Below are positions 13,602 through 15,061 of a stretch of 15,061 bases of DNA, piece after piece (within the stretch, counting starts at the first letter, position 1; each line of letters begins with the position of its first letter). The stretch is from UBA7985 sp965661545. GTDB taxonomy: Bacteria; Pseudomonadota; Alphaproteobacteria; UBA7985. The stretch is taken from assembly GCA_965661545.1 (NCBI GenBank), contig CBFIEF010000045.1, positions 1 through 15,061 of the forward strand, written 5' to 3'. The notes below the pieces were generated by a model, which was not told where the DNA came from, made no database searches, and saw nothing but the letters and a program-made list of their open reading frames with translations. The translations under genes and the position numbers were made by a program.

Positions 13602-14519
13602 GTGTTACAAAAACGCGTCCTTTGGTCACTTACAAGATATTTTGGCCTTTTGACACTGCTATTTACGGCAATCTTGCTAATACCGAGTATTAGTGAGGGC
13701 ATTTTCGCCACACCGCAGCCCTTAGCTGACCAGCTAAAGTACCTGATGGAACCGCTCCCCGAGCTCTGGCTGATTATCCTACCGAATGTGTTTATGCTGG
13801 CGGTCCTGATCGCGTTTTCTCGATTGGGCTTTACCGGAGACCTTAAAATCTGGCGCGCAGCCGGGACATCAGGGTGGCCATTTGCCCTTGCTACGGCACT
13901 TTTTGGTATTGTTTTGGGAGGGCTGATGACCGGTCCGTTGTGGCAACTCACACAACCAGAAGATGCAGATTACGCCGCCGCAGCACCATCCCGCTACGTC
14001 GCACCAGACGGCAGCAGTTGGACGCGACTAGCCCATCCCATCGGGCAAAATGAGATTGTTTTGTATGGGGACGAAAACGGCGTGCTCCAGGCACAAATCA
14101 TAAGCGCGCCCAATCGCCGGGAGCTTTTACTGGGGCCGGGATGGATAGCCCAGGCTGGGGCTGTTACGACATTCCAAGCCATGAACCTGACGCGACATCC
14201 TGATCATAACCTTCGATCCCCCGATCAAGGAGTAGACAGGAACAGCTTGGCCTATCGTCTGTCCTATCCCGTATTGCTCGTAGGCCTAGGCTTACTCATG
14301 CTTCCGCTCGCTATGAGCATTGATGGACACCGACTAACACTCGTAAAAATCGTTGCCGGCTGCCTTCTAGCGCTCAACGCGCTGTTTATCCTGCTGATGA
14401 CAGATGCGATGGCAAAGGCCGGGTTCTGGAGCGAACTGCTTTTCTTCCCCGCGCGTGCCCTTGTGGTTCTCGCCATTGGACTGCTCGCGCTGCTGCTTGT
14501 TGAAGAACGAGCAGCCTGA
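13602..14519 (+). CDS. LptF/LptG-like permease family protein (YjgP/YjgQ type), divergent and short
   Basis: Six predicted membrane helices fall at about 13-31, 54-73, 92-114, 218-240, 246-266 and 276-300. A soluble segment of about 100 residues (115-215) lies between helices 3 and 4. That 3+3 layout with a periplasmic insert is the topology of LptF and LptG, the inner-membrane subunits of the lipopolysaccharide exporter LptB2FG. The cytoplasmic loop SRLGFTGDLKIWRAAGTSGW (73-92) resembles the LptF/G coupling helix ('L.R...E L...RA.G.S') that contacts the ATPase LptB. At 305 aa it is shorter than usual (about 360), because the periplasmic jellyroll region is reduced. No second lptF/G gene, lptA or lptB is adjacent. 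Codons such as AGA, CTA, ATA and TTA in the first 30 positions are rare in neighbouring genes. Start is GTG 13602. It could be an LptF/G paralogue with another lipid substrate. Confidence 0.68.
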   Translation: MLQKRVLWSLTRYFGLLTLLFTAILLIPSISEGIFATPQPLADQLKYLMEPLPELWLIILPNVFMLAVLIAFSRLGFTGDLKIWRAAGTSGWPFALATALFGIVLGGLMTGPLWQLTQPEDADYAAAAPSRYVAPDGSSWTRLAHPIGQNEIVLYGDENGVLQAQIISAPNRRELLLGPGWIAQAGAVTTFQAMNLTRHPDHNLRSPDQGVDRNSLAYRLSYPVLLVGLGLLMLPLAMSIDGHRLTLVKIVAGCLLALNALFILLMTDAMAKAGFWSELLFFPARALVVLAIGLLALLLVEERAA

Positions 14520-14552
14520 TTCCAAGGTTGCGCAGTATCCGGCGTCGGCAAA

Positions 14553-14574
14553 CAAAATGTCCTGACATTTTGTC
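14553..14574. promoter_or_regulatory. Perfect 10-bp dyad (candidate operator) upstream of the DUF1761 gene
   Basis: ACAAAATGTC (14553-14562) and GACATTTTGT (14565-14574) are exact reverse complements around a 2-nt centre. The AT-rich arms and lack of a U-tract make a poor terminator for the gene to the left, while the symmetric 22-bp shape suits a dimeric repressor. Its right arm overlaps a possible -35 element of the DUF1761 promoter. Confidence 0.5.
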
Positions 14575-14601
14575 GCATAAAGTCGATGATTCGCGTATTA
14601 T
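14571..14601 (+). promoter_or_regulatory. Possible sigma-70-type promoter for the DUF1761 gene
   Basis: TTGTCG (14571-14576) and TATTAT (14596-14601) match the -35 and -10 consensus at 4 of 6 and 5 of 6 positions. The 19-nt spacing is longer than ideal. The start codon lies 33 bp downstream. Confidence 0.3.
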
Positions 14602-14633
14602 GAGGCTTTCGTCTCAGTAAAGGTACTCTCAAT

Positions 14634-15047
14634 ATGCCCGTAACTTCGATCTCGATTGGCGGCATCGCCGCCTACGCGCTTGGTGTCGTCTGGTACATGG
14701 TCTTGTCTGGACCGTGGATGAAGGCGGTAAAACTCACGCGTGAAGATATCGGCGGCGGATCAGGCGGAGGAATGAGCGCCAGCATGGCGCTGACCTACAG
14801 CCTGACTCTGGTAATCTGGATGGTCGCGTCTTTTGTGCTGCACGTCCACTTGCTGCCCATGGTCATTGCTGCGGGATCAAACCCCTTTCAAGCGGTCATC
14901 GGCATGTGGCTCGCCTTTGCGCTGCTTTCCACTGTGCTCTCAACGCTCTACGGCATGCGCGGAAAGAATCTGATCTGGATTGATGCCGGCTATGTTTTGG
15001 GTGGAGCGCTGCTGATTACCGCCGCCTTTACCTTTGTTGGCTCATAA
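14634..15047 (+). CDS. DUF1761 domain-containing membrane protein
   Basis: A 137-aa inner-membrane protein with four predicted helices: about 7-25, 51-74, 84-105 and 113-135. The first helix holds the DUF1761 hallmark 'G..WY...L...W', here GVVWYMVLSGPWMKAVKLT (17-33). A glycine-rich linker (about 40-46) follows. The last part, LIWIDAGYVLGGALLITAAF, also matches the family's end. The function of DUF1761 proteins is unknown. ATG 14634 is preceded by AAAGG at 14619-14623 (10 nt). The gene lies 114 bp after the LptF/G-like gene on the same strand, and the dyad in between suggests it has its own promoter. Confidence 0.85.
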   Translation: MPVTSISIGGIAAYALGVVWYMVLSGPWMKAVKLTREDIGGGSGGGMSASMALTYSLTLVIWMVASFVLHVHLLPMVIAAGSNPFQAVIGMWLAFALLSTVLSTLYGMRGKNLIWIDAGYVLGGALLITAAFTFVGS

Positions 15048-15061
15048 GCCACGCCACATCC

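Noticed and set aside
13385..13951. 188-codon minus-strand frame spanning the Lrp/LptF-like gap
   Set aside because: It covers the AT-rich regulatory gap and the N-terminal helices of the plus-strand permease, has no domain, and lacks a good ribosome binding site.
14553..14574. Dyad read as a rho-independent terminator of the LptF/G-like gene
   Set aside because: The stem is AT-rich, the loop very short and no U-tract follows (the next bases are CGCATAAAG). An operator reading fits better.

Overview
This window looks like a chromosomal stretch from a moderately GC-rich alphaproteobacterium. The evidence is the overall protein style: an alphaproteobacterial-type tRNA1(Val) methyltransferase, a long-form TsaC/Sua5, a 456-aa GlmU followed directly by GlmS, a lone TAXI-type TRAP binding protein and an Lrp/AsnC regulator. 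I cannot place it below class. I see no rRNA, tRNA, CRISPR array, insertion sequence or phage gene. Nearly all of it is housekeeping or envelope-related.

Left part (1-2247, minus strand): glutathione reductase (gor), then a hotdog-fold thioesterase, then the first 61 codons of a probable ClC chloride channel that runs off the left edge. Middle (2375-8900, plus strand): an SRAP/YedK abasic-site protein, glmU and glmS (12 bp apart), a TsaC/Sua5 tRNA threonylcarbamoylation enzyme, and an FAD-linked 2-hydroxyacid dehydrogenase of the D-2-hydroxyglutarate/D-lactate family that starts one base after the TsaC stop. Right-centre (8897-13336, minus strand): an Lrp/AsnC regulator, msrA, a small uncharacterised protein, a TrmN6-like methyltransferase, an orphan TAXI solute-binding protein, and an M23 peptidase lipoprotein. 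The last of these converges on the FAD enzyme so tightly that both stop codons share the four bases CTAG. Right end (13602-15047, plus strand): a divergent, shortened LptF/LptG-like permease and a DUF1761 membrane protein.

Functional themes: GlmU and GlmS make UDP-GlcNAc for peptidoglycan and lipopolysaccharide. The M23 lipoprotein and the LptF/G-like permease also concern the envelope. Gor, MsrA and SRAP handle redox and DNA damage. TsaC and TrmN6 modify tRNA.

I found no convincing new multi-gene system. The most interesting items are the solitary LptF/G-like protein with codon use unlike its neighbours, a perfect 10-bp dyad next to a possible promoter upstream of the DUF1761 gene, a 9-bp inverted repeat that would bury the msrA ribosome binding site, and the unrecognised small gene between msrA and trmN6.
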